Source: Nemophila menziesii (taxonomy: Eukaryota; Streptophyta; Magnoliopsida; Boraginales; Hydrophyllaceae). Taken from it: DNA of 64,000 nucleotides. Shown here one piece after another: positions 45,412-57,860 of this stretch. Every line of letters begins with the position of its first letter. Within the stretch, counting starts at the first letter, position 1. The stretch lies in NCBI GenBank assembly GCA_029959085.1, contig JARWIR010000018.1:18413001-18477000 (forward strand), read 5' to 3'. A program made the position numbers and the translations under genes. The notes beneath the pieces are model-generated. The model made no database searches. It saw only the letters and a list, made by a program, of their open reading frames with translations, and was not told the DNA's origin.

Positions 45412-46940
45412 TGATGTCTCCTCATTTGTGATAGATTAATGTTAAGATGAGACATCATTTTTAGTGATTTAGAAGTCATAATAGTCGATTTTCTTGAAAA
45501 ATAGTGCACTTTCCTATTTTGAGTCTTGATTTGTAGAATTATTATTTTTAGAGCATATTGGGTTTAATTGTTTATTTAGTGTGTAGCTTTAAAGATAATT
45601 ATGGAGCTTAATTAGAGTCCAAGTCAAAGATTACAACTTATGGAAAGAGATTTGCATGGTAATTGGAGATAAGGAAACAAAGGCTAAAAAGATGGAAAAG
45701 GAAAAACTGCCTAATCTAGGATTCTGCAGTACACGCCTAAAGAAGTGCTATTCTACCTAAGAAATAGTCCTATTTTGGTAATTTCCTTCTTTGAGGACAA
45801 AGATAATTCTGTTTCGATTCTTTTGGTATCTTATGGAGCTCAAACCGACCAATAACGAAGAAGATATGCTCAAAACGGTCCAGCAGTGTTTATCTTTATT
45901 TCCATACGAATTTGAGTTGGGCTAGAAGTCCAATACCTTACCTCTTCCTCAAGAAAACGAATTAGGTCTTCTAAACACCTATAAATACACCCTTATATAC
46001 CCTATTAATCCTTGCTTAGTTGAAAACCTTATAATTATTTCTTAGTCATTGTAGAGAGCAAGATGATGTCTTTTGTAATTTCTTTTAGTTTATTTCCTTC
46101 AGGTATGAACTAAACTCCCCATAGCTTGGGTTTTGCATAATGTATAATCTATGAATTCTAATTCTTCTATCTAATTTTCTTTGGGAATTATATGTTTTAA
46201 TTTGATATTAGCTTCTTACTTAATATTTGTTTATGTGTTTGATTTAATGTCTTTCCTAGAACTGATCACTTTAGGATTGTTTTAATAGTACTTAGATGGT
46301 CTCCTTGACAGGGTGTTTAACTATTGAACCACCACATAATGTCTAGTGTCGATATTAGTTCTGACAAAACATGATTCTAACTAAAATAGTCACTAGGGTT
46401 TGTTTTTACCACCATATCACCAAGATTGCAGTATTTGCTTAGGGCCTTAGTGGCGTTAGATAACCCTAAGATAAAACACTTCTTGGTTGTGCCGTAGCCC
46501 CCTTAGTCGCTCTCAAGGTCTAAGGTATGGGAATTTAGAATCCTGATTAAGTATACCAAGAGCTAATATTCTCCCTTATGAACTAGATTTATAGATAGAA
46601 TTAGAAGGATTAGTGCATACTAGCAAAACCTGAGCTATACTTCTCATCTCATATTTCTTATCTTTTATTTTATTGTCTTTATTTTCCTTGTTTTAATTAG
46701 TTTTAATTCTTAATTTTTGAAATCTGTTCCCTTTAATTTACTGTTTTCTAATTATTTACTTTTACTCGATATTCCTACTCACGCGATTAACACACTTTAG
46801 TCCCTGAGAACGAACTCAACTTACTAACTAAAACTTGCATACGTCCTGTAATACTTGCAGTACTGTGCCTGTCTAGGGTGAGAGTGCGTAGTTTCTTGAC
46901 TTAATTTTATCTTATTTTTATCACACCCTAGGCACCACCA
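45412..46940 (+). repeat. Element 2 right LTR
   Basis: 1,529 bp with the same ends as the left LTR; hairpin arms at 45412-45420 and 45449-45457, TATAAATA at 45980-45987. Followed by GAACT. Confidence 0.93.
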
Positions 46941-48361
46941 GAACTTTTGTGCGTTAATTTGTTTGTTTTAATGCAAAGTTAGTAGGTTTATAAATTCATT
47001 AAGAACCACTACAAGGAGGATAAGTGAGAATTAAAGTCTTATATCGAGTGGAGGAGCTAAAGGAAAGAAAAGAATTTCCAAGAACTTAATTAAAGAAGTT
47101 GCAGATTTGAAAGCCTGTTAAAGATTTCTGTTTTTGGGCTACTTAGGAGCGGATTTAGACTTGGACCGCGAAACATGGTTTGATAGCCTATTGAGCTAGG
47201 AAGATTCTCCAAGTTGAATCAGCCCATTTGGAGTTGAGATGCAAAAGTTACAGCCGTTTTACAAAATGTTGCACACCAATTACGGGAATTAAAGAAGAAG
47301 ATGGGTTTGAGCTTTTTATAATTTGACCTAATCCTCTTAACCTAAGTCCTAATCCGTTTTTACAAGTATAAACAGACCCTTTAGCCTCTTTTTTACACAC
47401 ACTTCATAGAATTACATCAGCGGCTTCATATTTTCAAGTCAGAGCAAGAAGGCAGAGGAGAAGCTAGATCTGGAGGAATTATGTTCTTCCAACAACAGCC
47501 AACCCAACCTTTAGGTTATCCTATTTCTTTTATGTATTGAGAATCATGTATTGCTTTTTTTTTATTTCAGTTGTTAATTCTGTTATGAACTAATTTCCTT
47601 AGTACTTGAGAATCGCTATATGGGTTGAACCCAGTTCTATTTAGTTCATGTTTTCTGAATCTGGGATTTAAGTGTTTAAATTAGACTAGTTATTTTGTGT
47701 TGACTATTATTTCGTTTTAATCACTAATTTTGAAGTCATGAATCAAACTTAGCTCATATTAATTAAGCTATTCACTTAAGTGGCAAAGTGATCACCTTGA
47801 CGGGGGTTTTAATTACAGACATAGATAATAGACGCGTAGTATTCGTTATTGATCCTGACGGGCTTAACTAACCATGCAGCCAATGAGGTAAAAATATTTT
47901 TCATCTGAAAGTAGCTCATAATCTCCCTGACGGGGTTTGTAATACCGTAGGATAGCTTCTAAGTCCACTCTGACGGGGGTTAGGAGATATTAGATTCCCG
48001 ACTAGCACAATAATACCAGTTTAGCCCTTAAACAGAAGCATTAATTAGATAGGTTAGGTGAAACCCTTGCGAGGATCAAGTACTCTTTCTCATCTCTTAA
48101 GCTTAAATCTTATTTACTTGTTTTATTTGATTTCAGTAATTTATTTTCTTGCATCTTTAATTTTATAAAACAAAACAAAAATCTTTTATTTTACTCTGTT
48201 AAGCAATTACTACTACTATTTGATTGATACTCGAGTTGTGCCTAATCCGTCCCTGAGAACGAAACCCGATTTATTGGATATTACTTGGACAACCGTGCAC
48301 TTGCGGTATTGTGGTTCCTTCTATTTTAGTTCTTAATTTTATAACACACCAGGACCCACCA
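46941..48361 (+). repeat. LTR4, main part (probable solo Athila-like LTR)
   Basis: Continues the LTR begun before element 2 (gaacttttgtgcgttaat against aaacttttgcgcgtaat in element 1) and ends AGGACCCACCA at 48361. Four TGACGGG copies at about 47798, 47855, 47928 and 47971 match the element 1 LTR arrangement. No primer site follows and no polypurine tract precedes, so this is a solo LTR (LTR-LTR recombination) or an isolated end. Together the parts are about 1.55 kb, close to full length. Confidence 0.7.
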
Positions 48362-49172
48362 GATATCTACCGTATTTACTCCTTGCTGCAAAAGCTCTAT
48401 GATTTTAGTTGGTTCAAAGTTCCCAAAATTTCAAGATTTGGGTAGCTTTTATCAGACACATTAGACAAACCTTAAGACTTCCTTTTAGTTTCAAGCAAAA
48501 AGTTTAATACATAGGTGTACTTTTGTCACCCTGAGACATATTGATATGAGAGGTTTCCTATGCCTACACCTCACGTCGTGGGAATAAAACAATTGATTCA
48601 TAACCATTGGGGCTAGCTCAATGGCCAAGACCTTGTCTCTCATCTAGGAGGTACAGGGTTCAAATCCCCTCAGCCTTGTTATTTCTTGAGCCCTTAAAGG
48701 GGGTAAAGCAAGAGATACAAGGTTCGAGTCTCCTCCCTGAACAGGGGTAACCTAGTTCTAATTAAGTGGGAAATGCATGAGGAGGCGTGTATATTTCCTA
48801 TGGGAATAGTCGTTCTAATTAAGTGGGAATATGCATGAGGAGGCGTGTATATTTCCTATAGGAATAGTCGCCTATGGGAATAGTCGTTCTAATTAAGTGG
48901 GAATATGCATGAGGAGGCGTGTATATTTCCTATGGGAATAGTCGTGGTGCGCTGGCCCGGACACCCATATATCAAAAAAAAGTGGTTCATCTTCTAACCT
49001 TGCCCCCTACTTTTTTGTCTCTAACAAGAATGGTTGTAAAAGTGAAGAGTTAGGGGAGCTAGATAGTTTAAGAGGTAGTTTCACTATCAAAGGGATTGAT
49101 AATGTAATGAACGAGGGGCAGCACCAAAAGAAAATATTTCAAGAAAACTCAAGATTGACTATTTACCTTGGC
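48362..49172 (+). pseudogene. NLR (CC-NBS-LRR type) resistance gene fragment
   Basis: Either side of the SINE, plus-strand frames match the start of the LRR region of plant NLRs: TLRLPFSFK near 48475, LRHIDMRG near 48532, PMPTPHVVGIKQLIHN (shifted frame, to about 48600), then SNLAPYFFVSNKNGCKSEEL and GELDSLRGSFTIKGIDNV (49000-49107). The pattern 'L..L..FVVG...G..IEELG.L..LRG.L.I..L.NV' is typical of this family. The coding text continues seamlessly across the SINE. The NB-ARC part, and the LRRs beyond TAA at about 49169, are missing. Intracellular immune receptor in life, dead here. Confidence 0.7.
48602..48982 (+). mobile_element. tRNA-derived SINE inserted in the NLR fragment
   Basis: The head has pol III boxes: A-like TAGCTCAATGG (48614-48624) and B GGTTCAAATCC (48658-48668). 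The tail ends gctggcccggacaccc and a short A run, a 3' end common in plant SINEs. It is flanked by TGATTCAT (48594-48601) / TGGTTCAT (48983-48990). The 3' body contains repeats of a segment (ttctaattaagtgggaat ... cctatgggaatagtcg) starting near 48757, 48813 and 48887, an internal expansion. A second family member is at about 58535-58735. Confidence 0.85.
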
Positions 49173-50299
49173 TAATTAACGTAAAAACATCCCAAAAGTC
49201 ACAACTAGTGCAGAAAAGAGACTCTTTGTCTATCTAAGTGGTCAAAACTCGTGTCTTTTCCTGGCTTTCATATCTTTCACTTTACCATTGTGAGAATCTC
49301 TAGTATATGTATCCCCACCAATCTTTAACAACTGGACATCTCTTACTGTCCCATGTAAAAGTGACATGCACAAGATTTCCCATAATCCTCAAATGATCTT
49401 CGATGATAAGAAAATTCAGTTTCAGCAATAATTTACAACTCCATAGGTATAATTCATCTTCAACTGATGTTTATGATCATGGCCTTCCTTTTTCAAAATT
49501 TTGGTTTCTAATTACCAAAATAACAAAACTTTGCATCGATTTAATAAATTATAGGCTGAATCTTCTTATATATATGTATATATATTGTTGAATGATATTT
49601 AATTTCTGCAAGAACATGCTTATCTGATTCCTGAAAATAAAAATCAGATCTGGCATTACTTCACTTTCCAATTTCTCAGATGGTAGATCTTTGAGGTCCA
49701 GGACTGAAGTCTCTATAAGTGTGATATAAGCCTAGTTAGATGTGCATGTACTCCAACTCTAGTCTAGTTAAGAACTTACAGGTTGACTTGTTGTAATGGT
49801 CAATAATGATAATGAAATGAAGGTTTTGGGGATCAAATAACATTGGTGCTGCAATTTCCATGATCATGGTTGTATCGACTACTAGAATGTTACTATTCAT
49901 GGCCACGGTATGAAATACTCATAAAAGAGCTGCAATTGTCTCGAGTTCATATCGTAATAATATTTATGTTATGCCACCCGTATTGAAAAACATATACTTT
50001 TATTGTATAATTCCAATAACTAAAAATATATAAGTTCTTACCTTTCATGAGTTTGATGTCAATTCATTGCTTTTTTTAACTGTCTGCATTGGTATCTTGT
50101 TAAAAAGGCTCTCGTGTTTACTAGACATGTTCATAGATATTAGTTGCAATAGCACCAGAGAACAAAAGTCTTTTGGGATCAATTTCTGAGAGAAAGGAGT
50201 GGAGTGTGTGACGCAATTATGGAAAATATAAGGTGTGGATAAAAAAAATGGGTAATGTGGAGTCGGAAAACATATTTCTCACCGATAAAACTATGTTAT
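49173..50299. other. Intergenic, nothing recognised
   Basis: No convincing coding frame, RNA gene or repeat boundary; AT-rich with tatatatgtatatatat near 49570. May include unrecognised copia D sequence. Confidence 0.4.
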
Positions 50300-50730
50300 T
50301 GGTAACTGACTTTACATTCCTCGTCTTGAATGTCCTAGAAGTTTCAATAATAAGTTCATGTCTCGCTATAAGTTGAGGATGTTTTACACTAAACGAGATC
50401 TGGAAATTGGGAATTGATAAATCCTGGAGGTTGAACCATGAAGACATCTTCAGATAGGTTTCCATGGAGAAAGGCATTATTTACGTCAAGTTGACGTAGC
50501 GACCATTTTGAGCGAGAGCAAGACACAAAATAGTACGAACTGTTCTCTGCTTAACAACAGGGCTGAATGTTTCATTATAATCAATTTTGGTCTTTGATGA
50601 AACCTTTTACCTACTAAACGAGCTTTATGTTTCATTACTGCTTGATATGCTTCTTTTGATGATACATTTGGTGTGAGACTACTATCATCTAGTTCAGGAT
50701 CATTCTTATCATTTAGTATAGATTCACAAT
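50300..50730 (-). pseudogene. Copia D reverse transcriptase scrap
   Basis: Minus-strand text in broken frames: KARLVGKRFHQR (about 50615), then [34 protein letters not shown] (about 50500-50440) and [15 protein letters not shown]. This is the N-terminal third of a copia RVT_2 domain including its first catalytic Asp. No LTR or other domain was found. Confidence 0.75.
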
Positions 50731-52448
50731 TATTTCATTGTTAGTAGGCAATTCCATAACGACATCATTCTCGTTAGGATAGTTCGAAAGATTTTCGACG
50801 CCCATCACATTTATATAGTGTAACTTAGAAATGACATCCGTTTATCCTACGATATCTTCTTCTAATTTATCAACTTATGCTTCAAGAACATCGAGTTCTT
50901 CATATGGTATCTTTCAATGTCGGAAATAATGTTCAATTGTTGTTTCCTTTACATCAAATCTCCAAGTCAAGGTAGCAAAGTTAATAGCATCAAGAATTTT
51001 AATCATTTCATAATTTGATGAGTCAACTTCAAGGCTATGCAAGATGCTAGAATAAAATGACGTCGATAGTGAAGCTTAAATGCCTGAATAATCCCAGCAT
51101 CACATGGTTGAATTTCAGATGTTGTGTTTGGGGGCAAGAAAAATAACTCCATATTTCTCAATCCTTCAACAACCTTTGGATGAGCTGGGCAGTTGTGTAC
51201 TAACAATAGAACCTTTCTACCATTTATTCTCTTATTAAACCAATGACAAAATTCTTCAAAAAGAAAACCAGTCATCCAAGCTTTCTTGTTGAAATGATAC
51301 TCGCAATTAAGATTTTTCATTCTCACATTCTTAAAGCATATAGGTTTTGCATACTTACCAATAACCCAAAGGAGAACTTTGCCGGATCCATCACCATTAC
51401 AACAAACCGCAACAATAATTCTCTCCTAGTCTTTCTTTCGTCCTTCAATCTGCTTTATGGCAACTGAATTGTCAGCTTCCAACCGATAAAACAATCTTGT
51501 TTCATCTATTGTAAATATCCTTCAACTGAAATTGGTTTAATTTAGACCTTATTTAAAATACATCATTTTCAATGTCCTCCATGTTCACATAACCACTTTT
51601 ACCAAACCGCTGGTAGGACTTGATTAAATATCTTCCTTTGAAACATTCCAACCATCCACTTGAAAAGATAAACTCTTGATTTGTTTCACCATACATTTTT
51701 TGAAATAATTCTTTTACTTTACCTTTAATCATTTCTCCTGACATATTCACATTCTCTTGTCTTTGAAGAAACCATTCATATAAACTTTCTCCAAGGTACT
51801 TCGCTAATTTATGTCTTTTAGTATCGCTAATTTTCATCTCCTCCGATAGATACTCTGCTGATCTTTTGAGAGTATTTGATATTGTGGTTCGGCTAGAATC
51901 CAAACCAAACTTTTTCTTCACCCATGCTCAGTGTTCTAAAAATCGGCCTAGGCGGCGCCTAGGCGCTTGAAGGTAGCTGAACTTCCAGAAATGGCCCAGA
52001 CGGCCTCCAGGCGGTCCCAGAAGGTCCTAGGCGGGCCTAGCGGGTTTAGGCGGCGCCTAGGCGGACCCAGGCGGCGCCTAGGCCGTCAGAAGCTAAAAAA
52101 ATTAAAAAAAAATCTATTTTTTAATACAAAAAAATTAAAAAAATTATTTTTTAACACAAAAAATATATAAATTTATTTTAAAAATTATATAAATTTAAAA
52201 AAATATTTAAATAAATATCAAAACCGCCTAGCAAGAAAACGCCTAGGCTCCGCCTAGGCGCCCGCCTAGTACCCTGGGCGCTCGAAGGTGGTCGACCACC
52301 CGCCTAGCGCCTTTTAGAACACTGCCCATGCTTACATATTCTTTTGCGTAACTGTTGGATGTTCCTTCTTATACTCACATATGATCCTCCTTATCTTGTC
52401 AGTCAAAGATATTTTTGTTGATGGCTTTGACTTTTGGTTGGAAGCCAT
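50731..52448 (-). pseudogene. Pogo-like (Tc1/mariner) transposase pseudogene
   Basis: Minus strand from ATG at about 52448 (MASNQKSKPSTKISL): an N-terminal HTH, interrupted by the MITE at 51929-52324; a CENP-B-type HTH (SLYEWFLQRQENVNMSGEMI, about 51790; SSGWLECFKGRY); DETRLFYRL near 51510 with the first catalytic Asp; CCNGDGSGKVLLWVIGKYAK; LLLVHNCPAHPKVVEGLRN near 51215, where His replaces the second catalytic Asp; FLPPNTTSEIQPCDAGIIQAFK with the third acidic residue; and DAINFATLTW near 50980. Stops and frameshifts separate the blocks. Terminal repeats were not located. Confidence 0.82.
51929..52324. mobile_element. hAT-type MITE in the transposase pseudogene
   Basis: Terminal inverted repeats CAGTGTTCTAAAA (51929-51941; inverted at 52312-52324) and a perfect 8-bp duplication CCCATGCT (51921-51928 and 52325-52332). 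396 bp; ends dominated by cctaggcg/cgcctagg palindromic words, interior A/T-rich. The clean duplication indicates a recent insertion relative to its host pseudogene. Confidence 0.92.
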
Positions 52449-52657
52449 CAAATTGAATGTTAAGAAAGAAATGATAGAATGAATTACTTACCAAACCAAG
52501 ACTTTATAATACTCTAGATATTCCATACATACTATTTTATTAGTAGTCTCAAATATAATGTACATACTAAGTATAATAATGTACTTAGTCCACATACATA
52601 TATGGTTCGTGTATAATTGATATAATCTTTTCAATTTATAATATACATATATATTTA

Positions 52658-54230
52658 GAGTAAATACATCAAATACCCCCTCAACTATGGCTGGATGGAT
52701 AGTTTACCCCCCCCCCCCCCCACTATATTTTTTGGTACTGGATGCCCTTTGAGTATCGTTTCCGTGACTACTTAGCCCTTTTTAACGGAAACCGTTAAAT
52801 ATCCCCGTTAAGTGGTCACATGCAGGTCATGTTCTCTATTTTTTTAATTAGAAAATCGCTTTCCAGATTTAATAAACATTACTCAGTAATTAATAAGGGC
52901 ATTCTTGGCACTTCAAAATGTGTTAAAGTATAAATACATAATTAAAAAACAAAAATAATCAAAAATTAAAACAAAAAAGTTCATCCGATTGGGGAAATGA
53001 AGAACCCTAATTTCTGAGTTCTTCAAATCAAATCCTAGTTTAAACTACAACAGACAGCAGCAAGTCTCCGAACACTCTGAGCACTCTACTCACGCCGTCA
53101 CAGCACCACCCCCTCCGAGCACTCCGTTCACGCTGTCCCTCTAATGCAATCTCCGAGCAGAAGACAGCAGCCATAAAAACAGCGATCTCCATTTCCATTG
53201 CCTTCGCATAGACTCCGAGCAGACAACAGCGAATCTCCAAACCCCTAAGGCACAACTTCGTTCGACTCCACGCCTTCAAGACACCACACCAACCGCCGAC
53301 CTCTGCTAACTCCGTCCAACATCATTGTCCTCCGTTCTTCTCTTAAACTCCGAGCAAATCTTCGACGTAGAAGACCACTGCCTCTCCGCGACCCCACCAC
53401 AACTCTGTTCCTCGCTCCGATCAATCATTACATCCATCAGCAAATCTGAGCGACATCATCTCCAACAAAAGACCGTCGCGAAACTCTGACCTACGACTCC
53501 ATTTCCGTTCGTCAATGCCACCCTTCTTCACAGTTAGACATCAACTCCTACACCACAAGTCATAATTCCATGACATCCATTAATCCTTCTTCCCGTTCAA
53601 GCCCAGCCCAGACATTGTTCAGCAGCAGACAACAACCACCATTTCCGATCTACCTCCGTTCTTCTCCATAGCTAATTCCCGCTGAACCCAAGCCTGCGTG
53701 TTCTTCAATCAACAACAAAATTCCATTCAAGGCCTAAATTATTATTGGGTCATTAATTTCTATATATTTTATAATACCACTTTGTTACAGAGTGTTAGAA
53801 GATTGGTGAGAAAATGTCTGAATATTATTGAGTGTTAGAAGATTTGTTAAAAGATATAGCACTAGAATGATTTTATTAATTACATAAAATAAATATACTA
53901 ATCTGTTAAAGATTTTTGTTTTAATTTTGAATTGTTTTCGTTTTTATATTAATTTTGTGGATGTATATGTTAGGGATTATAAAATACCATTTTTGCCTTT
54001 ATTAATTATTGGGTAATGTTTCTTAAATCAGAAAATGATTCTTAATTAAAAAAAGGTTATATAACACATGACCTGCACGTGACCACTTAACGGCGATATT
54101 TAACGGTTTCCGTAAAAAAGAGTTTATAGTCACAAAAATTATACTCAAGGGGCATCCAGTACCAAAAAATATAGTAAGGGGTAAACTATTAATCCGGCCA
54201 TAGTTGAGGGGGTATTTAATGTATATACTC
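52658..54230. mobile_element. Long-TIR Mutator-like element with GC-rich cargo
   Basis: Inverted repeats of about 170-200 bp: 52658 onward (gagtaaatacatcaaatacc, ccctcaactatggc, taacggaaaccgttaaat, gtggtcacatgcaggtcatg) read inverted from 54230. The 9-bp duplication ATATATTTA (52649-52657) matches TTATATTTA at 8 of 9 positions once Helitron A is removed (54231-54233 plus 58004-58009). Cargo at about 53030-53720 is C-rich, with repeated ctccgagca words on the plus strand, unlike the AT-rich flanks, which suggests captured gene sequence (Pack-MULE). No transposase. A run of about 16 C lies near 52709. Confidence 0.8.
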
Positions 54231-54233
54231 TTA

Positions 54234-54260
54234 CTAGGTATTACCCGTGCCTTAAGGCAC
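54234..54260 (-). terminator. Helitron A 3' terminus (hairpin and CTAG)
   Basis: Rolling-circle termination structure: 14-bp palindrome (54247-54260), 9 bases, then CTAG at the end. Equivalent termini occur at 58095-58120 and 60675-60701. Confidence 0.85.
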
Positions 54261-56805
54261 TATGAAAAATAAAAATTTCGCTACTTATTTGCTAATCGTC
54301 CATCATCATGTTCGATATACAATTAAACGTATATTTGAACAGAGGACTAAAAATATGCATTAATATAATAATTAACATCAACAAAATTAACAGTCTTAGA
54401 ATCTTTTACATTATTCTTTAACCTAATTGAATAGCAAGATATTTTATATTGTTAAAGTAATCGATTATAATATAGTAATATCCCAGACCATACTGAACAC
54501 CAATCAAGAAACTTGGTTTTTTTTTAAATTTTTATTATCGCCTTCATCAATGAATAATCTTAGAATTGATCGGGTCCACCCTGTGCAAGACCTATGCAAA
54601 TTAAATAACAGACAATCACGAACATAAATAGTAATCGCCTTTCATTATAAAAAATATACTAATCGTCATTTAAGAGTCAATAAAAAACAATATAAATCAC
54701 CTTGTTACAACAACAAATAAACTGATTGACACCAACGATAATATCGAGCCTTTGAAATCCGAGTTTCAAACCTATTGCTGGTGGAATATATGATGACTAT
54801 ATCCCATTGGTGGTCTTAGCTTGGTTATATTTTAAAAATAAAATCTTAAAAATTTAAAATAGATGTACTGTCCAAATACAAAAAAGATAAACTTAGTTAT
54901 CAAAATACAAACATTTTTTCAAGTTTTTATTAATTATTATTACTGCTATTCATTTATTTGGTTTCTCAAAGATTTAAAAAAGAAAAAATAGAAGCTTGCC
55001 TTAGATGGTCTGGATTAGACTTTGCCAAAATCTGTAGGTTTTAACTCCATGTACACCCTTACTTGGCAATACCAGGTTCACGCTCAGCTTTAAACTTGTC
55101 AATAATCCATAGTCAAACTCTTATATTGATAATACATAACTAAAAAGAAGAAAAAGTCTATTGACTCTCACATGACACGGCGAATAATATGATGGGTACG
55201 AAAATAGTCGATTTCCATTAATAGTTGAATTAGCCATATACAAAATTTCTGATTATTGTTCAAAAAATGAACAGAAAATGAAAAATGTTTTGAGTTTATA
55301 TAAAACCATACATTAAAAAAAGATGGAATGATGACCAATCAATCAGCTGTTCCAAGAAATGAATACCACTTGTTTTCTTGATAGCAACAACCCTATGAAA
55401 CGAAAGAAAGGTAATATTAAAGGGGTTAATATAGAAGAATCGCATGTATCCTCCTTCACAATATCCTATGATAATACACATATAACAACCCTGAAATCAA
55501 TAATAATGCAATTAATTTGTGAACAGAAAAAAGAAATAGTTTATATCGTCAGATTAATATAACACACGGTCATAAAATTCTGTTATATATAGCTTACAAA
55601 TTATAGACGATTAACCCTCAGTCAATGGAATTATATAATAAGTTAAACTTATGATGACTATACTTATATGACTTGAACAAAATTCAATTAAAAATATTGT
55701 GAAGAGTTTGAATCTTTTACATTAAAAACAGAAACAAATAAAGTGGTACTTGAGTAACATTGTTGGCAAGATATGATGACAGCTGTTTAGGGTATGAATC
55801 AGGAAAGGGAACGACTGAGGACTAAACCCACGCCAAATGAATATTTACTGCAAAACAATTAAAAAGATGCAGTATAAGACCAAATTGCTCACTCCAACTG
55901 TCACGACAAATCACGGGACATGTGCATTTCTAAAACCACACACTGGATAAGAAATGGAAATCTTGTCAATTTAATAAACTTCCTCATACTAAATGAATAA
56001 TAAATATATGTACTTGTCTAAAGAATTGAAGGGTCTCATGAGAACACCACATATAAATAATACCTAAATAGATCGTAAAAATCAAATATTTTGATCAAAT
56101 CAGCCAAAATATGATTCGCTACTATTACTCAAACTATTGAATTTCAGATCAAAGCTAAATTCAGTAGAAGCAATATAATCAAATTCAAAAGCAAAATTGT
56201 TTCTATTGATATCACAATCAATTTAATAATTTAAAAATAGATAAATTAATTTTAAAAAATCTATAAGACACACTTGCCCAGTTCAAGAATAAGTAGCCCT
56301 TCAATCCATGATTTATGTTTAACTAACCAGTCTACAAACGCAAAGGTCAGGGCCAAATCAAAATGGCAGCTGGGAAAGAGAAAACTCTCGAACCACCAAT
56401 TCTTAAACCAGTGAAAATATATGTAGAGATAAAAACATAATTTATATCAAGTACATATTGAGGCTAAACCTTATTGATAACAATCTTGCACATAAATATT
56501 AAAAATATAATGAATTACATAATTTATAAAAATAAAAGATGTTTAATATGTAGCATTAGCTAAAACAAAAAGTGGTAGGATAACCGTAAATTGATGGTTA
56601 AAATTTGAAGGTACAATAAATAAAAATTCCGACTAACCATTCCAGGAAATTGGCGTATTATCTCCACAACCTCTCGATCAATCGACTTATTTTATTCATC
56701 TACAAACAACCAAAGAGAAATTAACTAAATCAATTATAAAACGAAAATATAAAATATATTTATAATTTGATAATAAATGCAGAAAAAATGAATAAGATAA
56801 CAAAC

Positions 56806-57180
56806 CAGAAGAGGTGTCATCAGGGTCAGCAAAAGGCGAGGATGGAGAGAAGAGTTTACTCCCCATCCTATTTGCTTTGCTTTATTTTTTACCTGTGAAC
56901 GACTATGCAAATGGATGCATTTAAAAAGTATTGGGATTTTTGCTGAGGCCCTTCTATTGATAGACCAAAAAACTCAGACCCTGAGAGTTAGGCTAGTAGA
57001 GCTATTCGAGGAAATGAATTGGACCATAAATGAATTCTTCGTCGGGTATATTGAGTTATCTTTGAACTTAAAAGGCAAGATGTCTCCACATCTCCTACTA
57101 AGTGTGGCAAAATGGGAGCAACAATCCTCACAAATACAGAATAGCTGTCTGTCTGGCAATTCCCTGTAATACTTGTACAA
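56806..57180 (-). other. Possible captured exon material in Helitron A
   Basis: The minus strand has an open frame at 57180-56974 (CICEDCCSHFATLSRRCGDI) and, at 56866-56806, an ATG-started segment (MGSKLFSPSSPFADPDDTSS) ending at a GT donor-like site. Another exon-like block with a GT end follows near 56690-56640. Their order and splice-like borders suggest one captured gene. I do not recognise the protein and the call is weak. Confidence 0.3.
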
Positions 57181-57479
57181 CCCCTATAAATAAATACATC
57201 AGTTGATATTCTATACTTTGTTGAGTAAAATTATTAGGACTCCCAATGCCGCAATATCAGAATATAATACAAAATTAATAATATCAAGTATTTCAAATTG
57301 CATATAATGGTATTTCACCATCATTTCATACAGAAATAGGACTCCCAATCGAATCAGATTGAAGCTCTCAGTCTTTAGCAAAAATAGGAGTTATCAACAC
57401 ATGTTTAAAATTAGTCAAAATTATATGTATGATTTGTTTTAAAAAGATTAGCTTAACATTAATGGAGTTTCAATGGTAA

Positions 57480-57860
57480 AAATGAATTTTTACCTTATTT
57501 GGGCTCTTCGATTAATGTCTTAGCCAAGCCGGTTGATAATGGTGGAGAATGTTGGCCGCAGGTATCTTGTGCATGAGAGCGGCTTGGTGGGAAGGTGAGT
57601 GTGAAGAGATTCTTTTCTGTTTATTGGAATGCTAATGTGAAGATATGAGTAATTCAATTTTTAAGAGTTTCAATTGTAAATATTAATAATTACCTTAATT
57701 CAGTTCTTCGCCAAGCCGGGTTGATGATGGTGGAGAATAGTCCTCGAGTGGCGGCGATTTTCTTGTGTAAGGAGAGCGGCTTGGTGAGAAGGTGAGTATG
57801 AGATTTGTATTTATGTTTTTTTGTTCCAATGGAGGCAAGTGTGAAGAGATGAATTTTAGT
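57480..57860 (-). repeat. Duplicated 5' block of the Helitron family
   Basis: Two direct copies about 200 bp apart (from about 57485 and 57690) share agccaagccgg, gttgataatggtggagaat and gagcggcttggtg. Related copies sit in Helitron B at about 60239-60320 and 60390-60540, so this block marks the family's 5' region. Confidence 0.75.

Larger units (their letters stand above)
36989..46940 (+). mobile_element. Element 2: Athila-like element lacking RT-RNaseH-integrase core
   Basis: A 9,952-bp element with both LTRs, GAACT duplications, the same tRNA-Asp primer site as element 1, gag, a protease fused to an integrase tail, a GC-rich tandem array, ORF3, a structured 3' region and a polypurine tract. 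It is 2.9 kb shorter than element 1, matching loss of the segment between protease and the integrase C-terminus. The LTRs differ by about 27 substitutions plus a few indels (about 1.8%), roughly 0.7-1.3 million years at generic plant rates. Proper ends and duplications imply mobilisation by enzymes of another element, unless the deletion happened after insertion. Confidence 0.92.

Noticed and set aside
48609..48680. A functional tRNA gene
   Set aside because: Boxes A and B are present but no cloverleaf can be formed, and the tail is a SINE body; it is a SINE head.
49403..49591. 62-codon frame
   Set aside because: AT-rich, no domain, no neighbouring coding evidence.
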